From the NCBI RefSeq assembly GCF_030817655.1, contig NZ_JAUSZM010000003.1, positions 868,001 to 932,000 of the forward strand: a DNA stretch of 64,000 bases, given 5' to 3'. Shown one piece after another: positions 56,750 through 64,000 of this stretch (position 1 is its first letter; every line of letters begins with the position of its first letter). This stretch comes from Streptomyces sp. V4I2. Lineage in GTDB: Bacteria; Actinomycetota; Actinomycetes; Streptomycetales; Streptomycetaceae. The notes under the pieces are model-generated. The model did no database searches, had not been told where the DNA came from, and saw only the letters and a program-made list of their open reading frames with translations. Position numbers and translations under genes: made by a program.

Positions 56750-57175
56750 GTGCCCCTTGCCCAGAACCCGCTGTCCATCGAGGTCACCCTGCCCCGCGAG
56801 GACGTGGCCCTGATAACGGTCGAAGGCTACTTGGACGTCGACACCGCGACCGAGTTCCAGCACCATCTGGCGAACCAACTCCACCACGGCCGACGGCACT
56901 TCCTGCTCGACCTGTCGGCCGTGCCGTTCATGGACTCCTCCGGCATGAACATCATCCTGAGGGTGTACCAGGAGGCCCGCACCCTTCCGGGGAGCGTGCA
57001 CATCATCTCCCCCACACCGGCCGTGCGCCGGATCCTGGACCTCACCGGCGTCAGCATCACGGTCCCGGTCTCGGAGGGGCTGGAGGAGGCGCTCGCCCGC
57101 GTCGACGCCCACGACGAGGACCCGGACGAGGACCGGGACGAGAGCCAGGCCGGTTCGGACGGGCAACGGGCCTGA
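56750..57175 (+). CDS. STAS-domain anti-sigma factor antagonist (141 aa)
   Basis: RsbV/SpoIIAA-like: ALITVEGYLDVDTATEFQHH, phospho-Ser loop LDLSAVPFMDSSGMNIILRV, SVHIISPTPAVRRILDLTGV. An acidic tail rich in Asp/Glu follows. GTG 56750 follows GGAGG. Lies 59 bp upstream of the RsbR-like gene, so it may be the output switch that the downstream phosphatases dephosphorylate. Confidence 0.92.
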   Translation: MPLAQNPLSIEVTLPREDVALITVEGYLDVDTATEFQHHLANQLHHGRRHFLLDLSAVPFMDSSGMNIILRVYQEARTLPGSVHIISPTPAVRRILDLTGVSITVPVSEGLEEALARVDAHDEDPDEDRDESQAGSDGQRA

Positions 57176-57234
57176 TTCCCACAGCGGTTGGGTACGACAA
57201 GACACCGACGAGCAGGGCTAGGAGCAGACAACAG

Positions 57235-58134
57235 GTGCCGGAGCACGCATCGACAGGGCAGCACGGGTCGCCGGCACGGGAGGTCGGGGCCTTCCTGCGC
57301 CGCCGCGCCGAGCAGATCTCCCAGCGGTGGGCCGACGAGCCGCTGTTCCGTACGGTGTTCACCGTCTCGCGGGACGAGGCGGTGGAAGCGGGCAGGATCG
57401 TCGTCGACGCGCTGGCCCAGGTCGCCGACACGGATCAGGTGCACGATCCCGACGCCGCCGGATTCACCGTGGTGCGCGAGCAGTTGTCGCGGATGGGCGC
57501 GGCCCGCTCCCGGGCCGGCTTCACCACCGCGCAGGTCTCGAACGACGTGGACGCGCTGCGCCCGCCCGTCGAGAACCTCCTGGTCGCCGACCTCCCCGAC
57601 GAACCGACCGAGCTGGTCCGGGACTGCACGACGGCCCTGACCGTGCTCATGGGGACGATGCGGCTGGTCGTGCTGGAGACGGCGCTGAGCGAGGGACAGG
57701 CCCTCATCGAGCGGCAGCGGCTGCAGCTGATGGAAGTGGCCACGCCGGTCATCAAGCTCTGGGACGGCATCGTGGCCGTCCCTCTGATCGGGACGCTCGA
57801 CAGCGCCCGCAGCCAGGTCGTGATGGAGACGCTGCTGGAGGCGGTCGTCGACCAGCACGCCAGGTTCGCGATCCTGGACATCACCGGTGTGCCGACCGTG
57901 GACTCCCTGGTCGCCCAGCACCTGATGAAGACGGTCGCGGCCGCCCGGCTGATGGGCGCGGAGTGCGTCGTCTCCGGCATCCGTCCGGCGATCGCGCAGA
58001 CCATCGTCCAGCTGGGCCTGGACCTGGGCACGGTGATCACCCGGGCGAGCCTGGCCGACGCCCTGGCCTACGCGCTGCACGAGTTGGGGGCGGACATCAT
58101 CAACGCGACGCCCGGTGGTGCGGGGCACCGGTGA
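57235..58134 (+). CDS. rsbR: RsbR-like stressosome scaffold (299 aa)
   Basis: Helical N-terminal RsbRD-type sensor domain (about 15-150; LRRRAEQISQRWADEPLFRT) followed by the linker LIERQRLQLMEVATPVIKLW and a C-terminal STAS domain (GIVAVPLIGTLDSARSQVVM, ILDITGVPTVDSLVAQHLMK with the phosphorylatable Thr, VSGIRPAIAQTIVQLGLDLG). GTG 57235. Overlaps rsbS by four bases. With RsbS it should build the large stressosome particle that captures RsbT. Confidence 0.93.
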   Translation: MPEHASTGQHGSPAREVGAFLRRRAEQISQRWADEPLFRTVFTVSRDEAVEAGRIVVDALAQVADTDQVHDPDAAGFTVVREQLSRMGAARSRAGFTTAQVSNDVDALRPPVENLLVADLPDEPTELVRDCTTALTVLMGTMRLVVLETALSEGQALIERQRLQLMEVATPVIKLWDGIVAVPLIGTLDSARSQVVMETLLEAVVDQHARFAILDITGVPTVDSLVAQHLMKTVAAARLMGAECVVSGIRPAIAQTIVQLGLDLGTVITRASLADALAYALHELGADIINATPGGAGHR

Positions 58135-58550
58135 ACCACGACCTCTCCGGCCCCGTCACGGGGCACGTGCCGGTCCTCAGGCTCGGCGACGTCCTCCTGG
58201 TCACCCTTCAGGGGGACCTGCACGACAGCACGGCGCAGCAGCTCCAGCAGGACATCGGCGAGACCGTCGCGGGCACCGGGGTGAGCGGGCTGGTCATCGA
58301 CATCTCCGGTGTCGAGATGGTCGACTCGTTCCTCGGGCGGGTGCTGGCCGAGATCGCGGCACGGGCCTCGCTGCTGGCCGCGCGGACCGTGGTGGCCGGC
58401 ATGCGTCCGGCGGTCGCGATCACGCTGGTGGAGCTGGGGCTGACGCTTCCGGGGCTGCGCACCGCGCTGTCCACGGAGGTGGCCATGGACCTCCTCGCGG
58501 GGTCCGATCCGGCCTCCCGCTCCGGTGGCCCGCGCCAGGAGAGCCGGTGA
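58131..58550 (+). CDS. rsbS: RsbS-like stressosome STAS protein (139 aa)
   Basis: Single STAS domain: VPVLRLGDVLLVTLQGDLHD, VIDISGVEMVDSFLGRVLAE with the phosphorylatable Ser, VVAGMRPAVAITLVELGLTL. GTG start in GTGA overlap with rsbR. By homology it is dephosphorylated to retain RsbT and phosphorylated by RsbT to release it. Confidence 0.93.
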   Translation: MNHDLSGPVTGHVPVLRLGDVLLVTLQGDLHDSTAQQLQQDIGETVAGTGVSGLVIDISGVEMVDSFLGRVLAEIAARASLLAARTVVAGMRPAVAITLVELGLTLPGLRTALSTEVAMDLLAGSDPASRSGGPRQESR

Positions 58551-58990
58551 TGGAGACAGCCGCGGGCGTCGACGCCTGCCTGCCGATCCGTTCGGACATG
58601 GATCTGGTGTGGGTGCGCCAGCATGTGCGACAGGCCGCTGGCCTGCTCGGTTTCGGCCTGGTGGAGCAGACCAAGCTGGTCACCGCGGCCAGCGAACTGG
58701 CCCGCAACACCCTGGTGCACGGCGGGGGCGGCCGGATGGAGACGGCGGGCCTGACCAACGGGCACACGCGCGGGCTGCGGCTGACGTTCTCCGACGAGGG
58801 GCCGGGCATCCCGGACCTGGAGCGGGCGCTGGGCGACGGCTACACCTCCGGCGACGGGCTGGGGATGGGCCTGGGCGGTGCGCGCCGCCTGGTGCACGAG
58901 TTCGCCGTCGACAGCACTCCGGGGGTCGGCACCAAGGTCACGGTGGTCTCCTGGGCGGACCGGTCGCCGCGCCCGCGCGGGGAGTTCTGA
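58550..58990 (+). CDS. rsbT: RsbT-like switch kinase (146 aa)
   Basis: GHKL Ser/Thr kinase: N box TKLVTAASELARNTLVHGGG, D box LTFSDEGPGIPDLERALGDG, G box GDGLGMGLGGARRLVHEFAV. ATG overlaps the rsbS stop (TGATG), with AGGAG inside rsbS. By homology it phosphorylates RsbR and RsbS and, once free, activates an RsbU-like phosphatase, of which one is encoded two genes downstream. Confidence 0.93.
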   Translation: METAAGVDACLPIRSDMDLVWVRQHVRQAAGLLGFGLVEQTKLVTAASELARNTLVHGGGGRMETAGLTNGHTRGLRLTFSDEGPGIPDLERALGDGYTSGDGLGMGLGGARRLVHEFAVDSTPGVGTKVTVVSWADRSPRPRGEF

Positions 58991-60033
58991 TGCCGCGCGT
59001 GTGGGAGGTCCCGGTCCACGACTCGACCCGGGTGCGGGACGCGAGGGTGGCCGCGGAGCGCGCGGCGGCCCTGGCCGGGCTCGACGAGGCGCGTACGGCG
59101 GCCGCCGCGCTGGTGGCGACCGAGCTGGCCACCAACCTGCTCAAGCACGCCGGGGGCGGCCGGATGCTCGTCGACCTCGTGGCCCCGCCCATGCCCTCGG
59201 ACGGCGCCTGTCTGGTGCAGATCGCCGCGATCGACCACGGTCCCGGCATGGCCGATGTCGCCGCCGCCCTGCGCGACGGTTTCTCGACCACCCGTTCCCT
59301 CGGGGCCGGGCTCGGCACGTGCCGCCGTATCGCCGACGGCTTCGGGCTGCACAGTGCGCCGGGCCGGGGCACGGTGGCGCTGGCCCGGGTCGGTGCCCGC
59401 CCGAAGGACCCGGCGCCGGTCGCCGTGGTGCGGGCCGGCGGGGTGAACGTGCCGTTCGCCGGGGCGGAGTACTCGGGCGACGCCTGGGCGTGGGCCCGCT
59501 CGGGCGACCGGCTGACCCTGATGCTGGCCGACGGGCTGGGCCACGGTCCGCAGGCGGCCCGCGCGTCGACGGCGGCCGTTCAGGCCCTGCACCGCGCCGC
59601 CCACCTCCCGCCCGCCGAGGCCCTGGTGCACCTCGACACGGCGTTGCGCGGCACGCGGGGCGCGGCCGTCGCCGTCGCCCAGGTGGACACCGGTGCCGGG
59701 CTGTTGCGGTTCGCGGGCGTCGGCAACATAGGGGCCCGGTTGCGTGAGGGCGAGAGGTGGCGTTCCCTGCTGTCCCGGCCCGGCATCGTGGGCGTCCACC
59801 GGCACGCGACGCTGCGGGAGGACCGTTTGACCTGGGCGGCCGACCGGCTGCTGATCCTGCACAGTGACGGCCTGCCCAGCCGCTGGACACCGCCGTCCGA
59901 CGCGGACCTGCCGGCCGCCGACCCGGCCGTCGTGGCCGCCGTGACGGTGCGCGACGCGAGCAGTTCCGCGTGGCCGGTGCGGGACGACACGGCCGTGGCG
60001 GTACTCGCCCCGACTCCGGCGGAGGCTCCATGA
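58990..60033 (+). CDS. HATPase plus PP2C/SpoIIE protein, RsbX-like (347 aa)
   Basis: Two modules. The N-terminal HATPase (TAAAALVATELATNLLKHAG, IAAIDHGPGMADVAAALRDG, GAGLGTCRRIADGFGLHSAP) is RsbT-like. The C-terminal PP2C domain (DRLTLMLADGLGHGPQAARA, LRFAGVGNIGARL, RLLILHSDGLPSRW, RDDTAVAVLA) is RsbX-like. Fusion of a kinase-type and a phosphatase-type domain is common in Streptomyces stressosome loci. Starts in TGATG overlap with rsbT. Likely resets RsbR and RsbS. Confidence 0.9.
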   Translation: MPRVWEVPVHDSTRVRDARVAAERAAALAGLDEARTAAAALVATELATNLLKHAGGGRMLVDLVAPPMPSDGACLVQIAAIDHGPGMADVAAALRDGFSTTRSLGAGLGTCRRIADGFGLHSAPGRGTVALARVGARPKDPAPVAVVRAGGVNVPFAGAEYSGDAWAWARSGDRLTLMLADGLGHGPQAARASTAAVQALHRAAHLPPAEALVHLDTALRGTRGAAVAVAQVDTGAGLLRFAGVGNIGARLREGERWRSLLSRPGIVGVHRHATLREDRLTWAADRLLILHSDGLPSRWTPPSDADLPAADPAVVAAVTVRDASSSAWPVRDDTAVAVLAPTPAEAP

Positions 60034-61748
60034 CCCGCAGTCTGCAGATCACCACCGTCGTCGACGCGGCCCGGGCCCGGATCGCCACCGCCCGCCTCGC
60101 CGCCGCGTACGGCGTGTCGGCCCTCGACCGCACCCGTCTGACCACGGCGCTCAGCTCCCAGCTGCGGCAGTGCCTCACCAAGGGCGGCACCTGGCGGCTC
60201 ACCCTGGAAACGACGGCCGCGCCCGCCGAGGAGGGGCTGCTGCAGGTGGTGGTGACCCCGTGGCACGGCACGGGTGCCGCCGCCGCGCAGCCGCCGTGGC
60301 GTACGACGGTCCGCTGCGACCGGGCGGCGGACGCACCCGACGGCACGGCGGTGGCGAACGACCCGGCGGTCCTGGCGGAGGCCCTGCTGGGCGCCGACGA
60401 GGACACCGCGCTGGTGCTGGAGCGGCTCAGCGAACAGGAGGAGCTGGTCGCCTTCCACCGGGAGGAGCTGCACCAGACCAACCAGGGCGTGCTGGCGCTG
60501 CACGCCGAGCTGGACGCCGCCGGGCGGGCCCAGCGCGACGCGTTCGCCGCCGAGCGCAAGGCCCGCACCGAGGCGGAGAGCGCCCGCCGCAGGCTGACGT
60601 TCCTGGCGGATGCCAGCGCGGTCCTGACGGCGTCGCTGAACCACGACGAGATCGTGCGCCGGCTGCCGGATCTGCTGGTGCCCGAGTACGCCGGCACCGT
60701 CGACGTCTGGCTGTTCGACGGCGACGACGACCGGCATCCGCCCGCCCCGCACCCGGCCGCCGCCGTACTCGCCGCCCGCACCGGCCGCCCGCAGTACGCG
60801 GCCGACCATCCGGGCGGCCTGCCCGGCGTCGTGGACCGGCCGCCCTCCGCGCTGGATCCGGCCCGGCCCCTGCTGTGCATCCCGCTGCCGACGCGGCGCA
60901 CCCCGCTGGGCGTGCTGACCCTGTCGCCGCCCGGCGACCGCTGGGACCCGGACGACGCCGTGATGCTGATCGAGCTCACCAGACGGGCCAGCATCGCCAT
61001 CGACAACGCCCGGCGCTTCGAGCACAACCGGGACATCGCCGAGACGCTCCAGCGTGCCCTGCTCACCGACCTGCCCAGCACGCGGGGCCTGAGTCTGGCC
61101 GCCCGCTATCTGCCGGCCACGCGCGGGCTGAACATCGGCGGCGACTGGTACGACGCGTTCCGGCAGCCCGACGGCAGCCTGATCACCGTCATCGGCGACG
61201 TCACCGGACACGGTCTGCACGCGGCCGTGATGATGAGCCAGCTGCGCACCGCGCTGCGGGCCTACGCCGTCGACGGCGGCAGCCCCGGACGGCTGCTGAC
61301 GCAGCTGCACACGTTCCTGCACCATCTCCAGCCGGATCTGTACGCCACCGCGGTCATCGCCCGCTTCCGCCCCGGCGACCCGACGCTGACCTGGGCGGCC
61401 GCGGGCCATCCGCCGCCGGTGCTGCGTACCCCCGACGGGCAGGTGCACACGCTGGACGCCAAACCGGGCGCCATGCTCGGCATCCCGCTGCGGCAGGAGA
61501 TCCACGACCACACCGCGCCGCTCACGCCCGGCTCCACGCTGGCGCTGTACACGGACGGCCTGGTGGAGCGGCGCGCCCAGGGCATAGACCCGGGCATCGA
61601 ACGCCTGGCCCGGGCGCTCGGTTCGTTCGACTCCGCGGAGCTGGACGCGGACCTGGAGGGTTCGGCCGACCGGATCCTCGACCCCCTGCTCAGCGACTCC
61701 GAACGGGACGACGACGTATGCCTGCTGCTGTGTCATCTGGCCGCCTGA
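60030..61748 (+). CDS. GAF-SpoIIE phosphatase, RsbU-like (572 aa)
   Basis: N-terminal degenerate HATPase-like region (about 15-110), a coiled coil (about 130-195; EELHQTNQGVLALHAELDAA), a GAF domain (about 200-330) and a PP2C/SpoIIE phosphatase (IGGDWYDAFRQPDGSLITVI, GDVTGHGLHAAVMMSQLRTA, TLALYTDGLVERRAQGID, DDDVCLLLCHL). ATG 60030 follows GGAGG and overlaps the previous stop (ATGA). Predicted target of RsbT; it would dephosphorylate a STAS antagonist such as the 56750 product. Confidence 0.92.
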   Translation: MTRSLQITTVVDAARARIATARLAAAYGVSALDRTRLTTALSSQLRQCLTKGGTWRLTLETTAAPAEEGLLQVVVTPWHGTGAAAAQPPWRTTVRCDRAADAPDGTAVANDPAVLAEALLGADEDTALVLERLSEQEELVAFHREELHQTNQGVLALHAELDAAGRAQRDAFAAERKARTEAESARRRLTFLADASAVLTASLNHDEIVRRLPDLLVPEYAGTVDVWLFDGDDDRHPPAPHPAAAVLAARTGRPQYAADHPGGLPGVVDRPPSALDPARPLLCIPLPTRRTPLGVLTLSPPGDRWDPDDAVMLIELTRRASIAIDNARRFEHNRDIAETLQRALLTDLPSTRGLSLAARYLPATRGLNIGGDWYDAFRQPDGSLITVIGDVTGHGLHAAVMMSQLRTALRAYAVDGGSPGRLLTQLHTFLHHLQPDLYATAVIARFRPGDPTLTWAAAGHPPPVLRTPDGQVHTLDAKPGAMLGIPLRQEIHDHTAPLTPGSTLALYTDGLVERRAQGIDPGIERLARALGSFDSAELDADLEGSADRILDPLLSDSERDDDVCLLLCHLAA

Positions 61749-61935
61749 GGCGCCGTCCACGGCTTCTGTCCCACGATCTTCACGAGCGCCCCGGTGCGCA
61801 ACGGCTGCCGGGCGGGCATGGTGGTGCTCGACGCGTTCGTCCGCCCGGGATCGATGAGGTGCCAAGCAGCGATCCACGGGCAGGCGAAAGGCGTCCGAGG
61901 CATACCGCCTGGAGCCGCAGAAAGGGATGAACACC

Positions 61936-63303
61936 GTGACACGACCCAGGATCCTGGTGGTTGGCGCAGGCTTCGCCGGCGTGGAGTGCGTTCGCCGTCT
62001 GGAACGCAAACTCTCCCCCGACGAGGCCGACGTCACCCTGGTGACACCGCGCGCCTACCAGCTCTACCTCCCCCTGCTGCCCCAGGTCGCCTCCGGCGTG
62101 CTGACGCCCCAGTCGATCGCCGTCTCGCTGCGCCGCAGCAAGAAGTACCGCACCCGGATCATTCCGGGCGGTGCGATCGGCGTGGACCTCAAGGCCAAGG
62201 TCTGCGTCATCCGCACCATCACCGACCAGATCGTCGACGAGCCGTACGACTACATCGTGCTGGCCCCCGGCAGCGTCACCCGCACCTTCGACATCCCCGG
62301 CCTCACCGACAACGCCTTCGGCATGAAGACGCTCGCCGAGGCCGCGTACGTCCGCGACCACGTCATCTCCCAGCTGGACCTCGCCGACGCGAGCGAGGAC
62401 CCGGCCGAGCGCGCCGCGCGGCTGCAGTTCGTGGTGGTCGGCGGCGGCTACGCCGGCACCGAGACCGCGGCCTGCCTGCAGCGCCTCACGCACGCCGCCG
62501 TCAAGCGCTACCCCCGCCTGGATCCGGGCCTGATCAAGTGGCATCTGATCGACATCGCCCCGAAGCTGATGCCGGAGCTGGGCGACAAGCTCGGCCGCAG
62601 CGCCACTCAGATCCTGCGCCGGCGCGGCATCGAGATCTCGCTGGGGGTCTCGATCGACAAGGCGGGCCCGGAAGAGGTCACCTTCACCGACGGCCGGGTG
62701 ATCCCCACCCGCACCCTGATCTGGACCGCGGGTGTGGTCGCGAGCCCGCTCATCGCCACGCTCGGAGCGGAGACCGTGCGGGGGCGGCTCGCGGTCACGG
62801 CCGACATGAACCTGCCGGGCCAGGACGGGGTGTTCGCGCTCGGCGACGCCGCCGCGGTGCCCGACGAGGCCAAGGGAGTGGAGGGCGCGGTGTGCCCGCC
62901 GACCGCGCAGCACGCGCTGCGGCAGGGCAAGCACGTCGCCGACAACGTCATCGCGACGCTGCGCGGTCAGCCGACGAAGCCGTACGTCCACAAGGACCTC
63001 GGCCTGGTCGTCGACCTCGGCGGCACGGACGCCGTCTCCAAGCCGCTCGGCATCGAACTGCGCGGCCTGCCCGCCCAGGCGGTGGCCCGCGGCTACCACT
63101 GGTCGGCGCTGCGCACCAACGTCGCCAAGACCCGGGTCATGACGAACTGGGTGCTCAACGCGGTCGCCGGCGACGATTTCGTCCGCACCGGTTTCCAGCA
63201 CGGCAGGTCCCTCAAGCTGAAGGACCTGGCGGCCGTCGACGCCTATCTGACGCCGGAAAAGGTGCGGGCCCATGTCGAGGGCTCCGAGCGGATCGAGCAG
63301 TGA
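61936..63303 (+). CDS. ndh: Type II NADH dehydrogenase (455 aa)
   Basis: Single-subunit non-pumping NADH:quinone oxidoreductase. FAD loop PRILVVGAGFAGVECVRRLE, NADH loop FVVVGGGYAGTETAACLQRL, second FAD motif QDGVFALGDAAAVPD, quinone-site AVCPPTAQHALRQGKHVADN, and a C-terminal amphipathic region for membrane attachment. The GTG at 61936 sits at proper distance from GAAAGGG; the ATG at 61927 abuts that site and is less likely. Follows the stressosome operon after 187 bp, probably independent. Confidence 0.94.
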   Translation: MTRPRILVVGAGFAGVECVRRLERKLSPDEADVTLVTPRAYQLYLPLLPQVASGVLTPQSIAVSLRRSKKYRTRIIPGGAIGVDLKAKVCVIRTITDQIVDEPYDYIVLAPGSVTRTFDIPGLTDNAFGMKTLAEAAYVRDHVISQLDLADASEDPAERAARLQFVVVGGGYAGTETAACLQRLTHAAVKRYPRLDPGLIKWHLIDIAPKLMPELGDKLGRSATQILRRRGIEISLGVSIDKAGPEEVTFTDGRVIPTRTLIWTAGVVASPLIATLGAETVRGRLAVTADMNLPGQDGVFALGDAAAVPDEAKGVEGAVCPPTAQHALRQGKHVADNVIATLRGQPTKPYVHKDLGLVVDLGGTDAVSKPLGIELRGLPAQAVARGYHWSALRTNVAKTRVMTNWVLNAVAGDDFVRTGFQHGRSLKLKDLAAVDAYLTPEKVRAHVEGSERIEQ

Positions 63304-63409
63304 CCCTTCCCCGAACGTGACGTGAGTCACTTTGGACCGCCGATCAGTTGCCGGCCGGTCGGCGGTCCAAGGAGGGACAGGACAGCGTCACAGCGAAAGG
63401 GCAACCGCC

Positions 63410-63622
63410 ATGGCCGAGAATGTGAAGGGCCCCGCGAGCTACTTCCCCTCGATCGAGAAGAAATACGGCCGGCCGATCGCCGAGTGGCAGGAACTCATCC
63501 GTTCCTCGCCGCTGACCCGGCACATGGAGCTGGTCACCTGGCTGAAGACGGAGCACGGCCTCGGCCACGGCCATGCCAACGCCCTCGTGGCGTACACCCT
63601 GGCCGAGACCCGGGACCGGTGA
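63410..63622 (+). CDS. DUF4287 protein (70 aa)
   Basis: Short protein matching DUF4287: GPASYFPSIEKKYGRPIAEW, QELIRSSPLTRHMELVTWLK, TEHGLGHGHANALVAYTLAE. ATG 63410 after GAAAGG. Members occur alone or fused to DUF5655 domains; function unknown. Confidence 0.9.
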   Translation: MAENVKGPASYFPSIEKKYGRPIAEWQELIRSSPLTRHMELVTWLKTEHGLGHGHANALVAYTLAETRDR

Positions 63623-63658
63623 GGCCCGCCCCGCCGTGGCATGCTGATGCCGGAGATC

Positions 63659-64000
63659 ATGACGGGACACGGGAGTGAGTACGGCGGCGTGAGGGCAGCG
63701 GGACGATCGGTGCGGGCACGACTGCGGGACGGCATCGCCGCGTCCGATCCCGGTCTGCTGAGACTGACCGCCGGTCTGCGGACCGTGGGCGCGATCGCGC
63801 TGACGCTGGCCGTCCTCAGTTTTCTCGACGTCGACGTCACGCATCTGGTCGCTGGGGCCATGGCGGCGATGGTCGCCACCTTCGCGATCCGCGAGAAGCA
63901 GCGCGGGCAGCAGGCCGTCACGCTCGCGCTGGGGCTGCCGGTGGCGCTGACGTCGGTGACGCTGGGCGCGCTCCTCAGCTCCCGTGTGGTGGCCGGCGAC
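63659..64000 (+). CDS. FUSC-family-like membrane protein, cut by the window end
   Basis: The open frame runs to the last base. After a basic start (VRARLRDGIAASDPGLLRL) come hydrophobic segments LRTVGAIALTLAVLSFL, HLVAGAMAAMVATFAI and QAVTLALGLPVALTSVTLGA, the pattern of FUSC/aromatic-acid exporter-type proteins. ATG 63659 has GGAG close by; GTG 63689 is an alternative behind GGGAG. Family call is tentative since only about 114 codons are seen. Confidence 0.7.
   Translation, partial: MTGHGSEYGGVRAAGRSVRARLRDGIAASDPGLLRLTAGLRTVGAIALTLAVLSFLDVDVTHLVAGAMAAMVATFAIREKQRGQQAVTLALGLPVALTSVTLGALLSSRVVAGD

Overview
The window reads as chromosomal DNA of a Streptomyces (or very close actinomycete). 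GC is very high, GTG starts are frequent, ribosome binding sites are GGAGG-type and stop/start overlaps of the ATGA or GTGA kind are common. Diagnostic families include DUF5133, DUF6480, ANTAR, RepSA, many stand-alone HATPase anti-sigma-type kinases, and a GlgE/TreS/Pep2 alpha-glucan cluster.

Layout. (1) 1-5.5 kb: a decayed P-loop kinase, an aldo/keto reductase, a LigD-type 3'-phosphoesterase, a PAS-GAF-SpoIIE-HATPase protein broken by a one-base change in a G/C run, a Bcp-type peroxiredoxin and a DoxX-like membrane protein. (2) 5.6-18.9 kb: an accessory island. It holds a frameshifted large serine integrase, an IS701-family element, a cargo block (PPOX oxidoreductase, SMR efflux pump, divergent TetR gene with a strong palindromic operator), an inverted solo end of the same IS, an IS4-like relic, and the core of an actinomycete integrative and conjugative element (TraSA/FtsK-like ATPase, small membrane protein, tiny zinc-ribbon ORF, RepSA whose expected start codon is ATC). 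Beyond these lie an LRR protein, an MDMPI/DinB-type protein and an EACC1-caspase conflict pair, the last two separated by three directly repeated sequences. (3) 18.9-28.5 kb: MarR, a DUF574-type methyltransferase, a deletion scar joining two 5'-truncated genes, a P450-ferredoxin-ferredoxin reductase operon with a nonsense-mutated SDR at its end, an orphan response regulator, and a TetR/DHA2-MFS divergon. (4) 29-40.8 kb: a NarL-type two-component system, a stand-alone ATP-dependent DNA ligase, a secreted Nep1-like protein, a questin-oxidase-like protein, a second-type hemC, a MarR-controlled ABC-2 exporter, a SigB-family sigma factor, an ANTAR protein and a two-domain VOC protein. (5) 40.8-51.5 kb: glycogen/trehalose metabolism (glgX, glgE, treS, pep2, glgB). 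(6) 51.6-64 kb: a YbdK-type carboxylate-amine ligase, an acyl-CoA synthetase-like protein, several anti-sigma ATPases, and a stressosome-type operon (STAS, RsbR, RsbS, RsbT, RsbX-like and RsbU-like phosphatases), then a type II NADH dehydrogenase, a DUF4287 protein and the start of an FUSC-like membrane protein.

How it fits together. The right half looks like a stress and carbon-storage district. A SigB-type sigma factor, partner-switching ATPases, STAS proteins and SpoIIE phosphatases sit around enzymes that interconvert trehalose, maltose-1-phosphate and branched alpha-glucan. The left half is a mosaic of mobile DNA with clear signs of decay (two frameshifts, IS debris, a lost start codon, truncated genes). 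Within it the caspase-EACC1 pair, set between repeated spacers, is the most interesting candidate system. All family names are from sequence recognition by eye; no database search was run.
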